Of a stretch of DNA of 64,000 nucleotides, positions 60,430 to 64,000 are shown one piece after another. How positions within the stretch are numbered: the stretch's first letter is position 1; each line of letters begins with the position of its first letter. Both the position numbers and the translations under genes were made by a program. The stretch covers positions 5,666,501 through 5,730,500 of the forward strand of contig JAQPZY010001670.1 in NCBI GenBank assembly GCA_029931535.1, read 5' to 3'. The DNA comes from Margaritifera margaritifera (Eukaryota; Mollusca; Bivalvia; Unionida; Margaritiferidae). The notes below the pieces were generated by a model. It saw nothing but the letters and a program-made list of their open reading frames with translations. It was not told the DNA's origin and did no database searches.

Positions 60430-63272
60430 TTTCGCAAGGCTTTCTGTGTGGAAAGGGAATCCAAAAACATGATGAAATTTGTTTTTTGAGCGGTTTCAAT
60501 GTAGTTCCAAGATTTGAGTATGCTTGTAATTTCTGTGATAAAAATGGAGACTATCTGGTAAACAGTTCGAGATGGTGCCATGAGGTGTTGCAACAGCAGC
60601 TCCAACCCTGTCTCAATTTTTCAAACCTTCTGTATGCAGTTACTTATGGCCATAACAGGAGGCTCTGATTTCATTGAATTTACACTATCAAAGGAGAGGA
60701 TTTGTTGAGGACTTTTTGAAATAAGAGGATTTTTTACTGTATTTCCAATACTGACTTTTGCTGTTTCTAAATGGGGGCAAATTCATATGCCAAATTTAGG
60801 TGGAATGAAGTTTGGTTTCTGAGCATACAGGGTTGACATTTGGGTCTAAAGACTACATAATACATGTATGTGGGATTAGTTATATCATAAGATAGTTTGA
60901 TCGTATACTTACCGGTAAGAGCCAATTTCATTCATCTGTGATAAAGTGATGGTTCATTTGCCTCAACATAAGAGGTTTTTTGAAGAGGAAGTTATAAATG
61001 CATCCAGACAAAGTCTAAACACCTGACTGTGTATTGGATCAAGCATCTGCAGGTAAGATTTATAGATCTGTCATACAACTGACAAGTTTAGGGTTTACTA
61101 AAGACCTGTATAAATGGTGCAAGACTTTCTACTCTGCTTCCAATCTGTGCTTGCCACAACTTGTATTCAATCCAGGACTTTTTTTTACATTTGTTCCTAA
61201 TCTAATATGGTATCAAATATGGTTGAAAATAAGCCCTAAAAATGTGGTCTCCTTCACAAAAGGATTATGACAACCATCAAGATAGAGTTCTGAATCACCA
61301 TGAATTCAATGTAATCAAAACAAGTGCAGACAAACATTTTTATATTTCAAAAATTTTGAAGCTGTTTTCTTCTGCCCATTTCTAAACTCTATATTTGACA
61401 TTCAAGAGTATGCATCGTTGACAAATCAAAATGTTGTCGATATAGAATGAGCAGTCAATTCCTGGATTAAGGCATTTCACTATGTTATTAATTTTTATGT
61501 TGAATACGGTGACTGACAATATGCTGCCCTGAGGTACACTCATATCCTAAGGATAGCTTTCAGAAAAGGTGGTACCTAGCTTAACTCTGAAATGTCTATC
61601 TTTCAACAAATTGGAAATGAAATAAGTTTGGCAGCCCCTTAGAACCTAGGTTAAATAGGTCATTCATTATGCCATACTTCCATGTGGTGTCATAAGCTTT
61701 CTCCAAGTCAAACACAATTGGCAACTTATATGTTTTTGCACTCTGAAAGCTTCCCTAATCAATGCTTCAAGTCTGACAAGATGGTCTATTGTGCTTCTCT
61801 GGCACTGAACAGTTTGTTGGACGCAATATACCAAAGGAGTCTATCATTTATCATCCAGTCAATGGTTTTGCAAATACAACTTGTTAGTTATATGGGACAA
61901 ACGTTGGAAGGGTAGGTATGCTCCTTTCCCAGTTTAGGTACTGGTATCACTGTTGCTTCTCACCAAGATGGTAGGAAGTCGCCAGTTTCCAAAATGTTTT
62001 ATATCAGGTATGTGTTTCAAAAGTTGATAGTGGATATTCTCTGGTCATGCTGAAGTGTCATGGGCTTGATCAGGAAAGTCTTGTAGTTCTCTGAGTGAAA
62101 GGTTTATTGTAATCATTAGCATTAGAAGATTTGAGGAATCTTTCTTTCAGGTTTTTGACACTGCAGAAGTTTTCAGAATAATTCTCTTGTGAGGAGTTTT
62201 TTGAGAATGTTTTTCTCCAGTGTATTTGAGATTTCTAAGGTCATGACCACTTCATCAGGTTTCTATAAGTGTTTGATACAGCTGCATTTACTTTTGCCAA
62301 TGATTTTTCCAACCATATTCCATACTATTTATTAGATTTTCCTCTCACTCTCTCTAATGGTACAACAAACTTTAGCTTGGTATATACAGTATTGATTCAG
62401 ATTTTCAGTTGTTGGACTGGCATTTACTTTTTTAAGGATCTTTTTCCCATTCCCTGATGGCATCTTTGCATGCATCATCAAACTATGGTTTGTTGACACA
62501 CTGAGGAATTGCCAAAGTTTTTGGTAATGTATCCCCAGCAATATCATGAAGTATCTCTGTAAATAGGGGTATCAGATCTACTACACAGTCAAAATGATCA
62601 ACTGTCAAATTTGATTTCAGCATGACTGAAACATTTCCTAATCTGCCTTGTTCAATTTCCATCTCTGCAGAGCCCTTGGGGTTTGGGAGTATTACTTCTT
62701 AACTGTATTGGAAAGTGGTTATTACCGCAGAGGTCATCACCAACTTTTTGGGTGAAGCCAAGTAAAAGACATGGATTGCAGATCATCAGATCTAAGGAAG
62801 AATAGGATCCTGTGGCAGGATGCAGGTAGGTATATGACTAATCATTAAAAATGCAAAGATTGTGTTTGGAAACCAAGTCTTCTATTTTCTTCATTCTCTC
62901 ATTGATACCTTTGCCTTCCCAAAGTGTATGGTGGCCATTAAAGTCACTAAGAAGAACAAAAGGTACTGGTAACTGTTCAATACTATGGTCACGATTTGAC
63001 TGATTGATTTGAGTGCTTGGAGGTAAATATGATGAACAAAGTGTAAGACTTTTGTGTATGGATACACAAACAGCTTTAGCCTGCAACAGTATTTCTTGAA
63101 AAGTAGTTATAGGTAATTACATTTTTTTTAGATTAGCTCTATCGCTTTCTTTTAAAAAGGTTTCCAGAAGGCAGATAGCTGCTGGGTCATGTTATTTAAG
63201 AAGATTTAATTTGTCAATATTTACCTTTAAACCTACATGTACGCAACTCTGTTTTATTATGGTGTCAGCCAT
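60430..63272 (-). pseudogene. I-group LINE ORF2: endonuclease, RT, RNase H; inactive and cut in RNase H (copy D)
   Basis: The start is the ATG at 63272-63270 (MADTIIKQS). The endonuclease continues with HDPAAICLLETFLKE, LLSDFNGHHTLW (62838-63086) and DLCGNNHFPI near 62720, where Asn replaces the catalytic Asp of the usual S-D-H. RT follows: motif A FDLEKAYDTTWKYGI (about 61712-61668), motif B VPQGSILS (61537-61514) and motif C YIDN (61444-61433), with Asn for the second Asp. RNase H (60605-60430) keeps TEITSILK and FLDSLSTQKAL. The frame is broken many times. RNase H after RT places it with the I group, as for 61-1432. The knuckle and 3' UTR are missing; a SINE head abuts instead. Confidence 0.88.
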
Positions 63273-63404
63273 ATTTATGAAAGTAGTAAATGTATGGGAC
63301 TTTTGGGAGCTTTCTCCCGTTTCTAGTGTCCATACTCTCCAAACTTCCAAACTTATTAAAGATCTTGATAGGATCATCAGATCCTTTTGAAAGTCTAGAA
63401 GATT

Positions 63405-64000
63405 CTTTCATTCTTTCTTTATTTGGCTTGAAGCATGCATTTCAACTGGCACCCCCAGTCTGCTGCTTTTTTGGTGGGCTGGTTTCTCACTAATGGAACT
63501 GGGTTTCTTACGTGCCACACTTACTATGACCCCTGAAGACAGTGGTTTGTTGTTGGATTTAACTGGTTTTTTGCTCATAGTGTTGGGTTTCTTATTGGTC
63601 ATATTGTTGGATGAGTCAATTGCCTTTTCTGCTTCACTTTCAATTTGGGTGGCTGCCTGCACAGGTTTTGGAGGTATCAAAACTATAAACTTTGTCTCAC
63701 CCTATGGCCAGGTAATGTCTGTCTGGGTACAGACAGAATTTTTGAAAGGTTTTTCTTCCACCTTAGCTGCACTAGCATAGAATTTACCAGCAGTGTCTTG
63801 TAGAATTGTGGCTTCCACAAACTTTCTGGCCTCTGGGAATTTAAATCTTTTCTCAGGCTTTACCTGTTGTACTTCCTTCTCTTACTTCCACTTTGGGCAG
63901 TCTCTAGCATAAGAGAAGTGGTTGCCTGGCAATTCACAGATGAGATTTTCTGCATCCAGGATGAGCATTCGTGACACTCCTGCCCACATCTGGGGCAGAC
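63405..64000 (-). pseudogene. I-group LINE ORF1 (gag-like), C-terminal part
   Basis: Reading leftward from the window edge, CPRCGQECHEC marks a gag-type zinc knuckle (C-x2-C-x4-H), with Trp where the last Cys is expected. Other knuckle remnants (CPKWK) follow. A low-complexity Lys/Pro/Ser-rich tail (63680-63408, MIPPKPVQAATQIESEAEKA onward) is typical of LINE ORF1 C-termini. It would coat the element RNA in a ribonucleoprotein. It ends about 135 bp before the ORF2 start. Stops and frameshifts near 63710 and 63885 show decay. The N-terminus is outside the window. Confidence 0.75.

Overview
This looks like a piece of an invertebrate animal genome, most likely a marine mollusc and plausibly a bivalve. 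The DNA is AT-rich, has no dense operons or long bacterial-type reading frames, and is packed with diverged non-LTR retrotransposons, tRNA-derived SINEs, small TA-flanked DNA transposons, long (AT)n tracts and many minisatellites. The mollusc call is inference: arrays of about 145 bp monomers ending in a hairpin followed by CTAA resemble the 'pearl'/Helitron-like repeats known from bivalves. I could not identify any intact host protein gene, rRNA or functional tRNA.

Layout. 1-3.4 kb: two back-to-back copies of an I-group LINE with RNase H (minus strand 1-1432, plus strand 2838-3340), a double-hairpin MITE (1435-1643) and a SINE. 3.5-4.8 kb: a broken Mutator-like transposase-domain gene on the minus strand, whose stop lies in one arm of a roughly 58 bp inverted repeat. 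5-7.8 kb: nothing recognised. 7.8-16 kb: minisatellites (66, 33, 32 and 41/31 bp units), one of them interrupted by a MITE at a clean TA target. 16.4-17.4 and 20.8-22.5 kb: two Helitron-like tandem-array elements. 17.9-29 kb: a small MITE, a SINE, further arrays and microsatellites. 30.1-34.3 kb: another Helitron-like element and three adjacent array families. 36-42 kb: four (AT)n loci, at least three tied to one small repeat family. 42.1-47.2 kb: a large inverted repeat whose arms carry the same 57 bp minisatellite, enclosing a 1.4 kb pogo/Tigger-like DNA transposon and a 71 bp minisatellite. 47.4-47.9 kb: a 23 bp minisatellite with exact 92 bp higher-order periodicity. 49.5-51.6 kb: a Helitron-like element with a MITE and a SINE nested in it. 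51.9-55.8 kb: a nearly full-length but frameshifted RTE-like LINE with endonuclease, reverse transcriptase and a C-terminal zinc finger. 57.6-59.8 kb: minisatellites and the tail of a third LINE family. 60.3-64 kb: an I-group LINE (gag-like ORF1, endonuclease, reverse transcriptase, RNase H), cut off inside RNase H where it meets a SINE head.

The genes here do not form a pathway; they are parasitic elements at different stages of decay. All coding regions found carry frameshifts, stops or lost catalytic residues, so I treat them as pseudogenes. The most unusual structures are the inverted minisatellite-bearing arms at 42/47 kb, the Helitron-like arrays that share one tail but differ in core, the array of POU-type octamers at 11.3 kb and the regularly spaced splice-donor-like sites at 8.4-9.2 kb.
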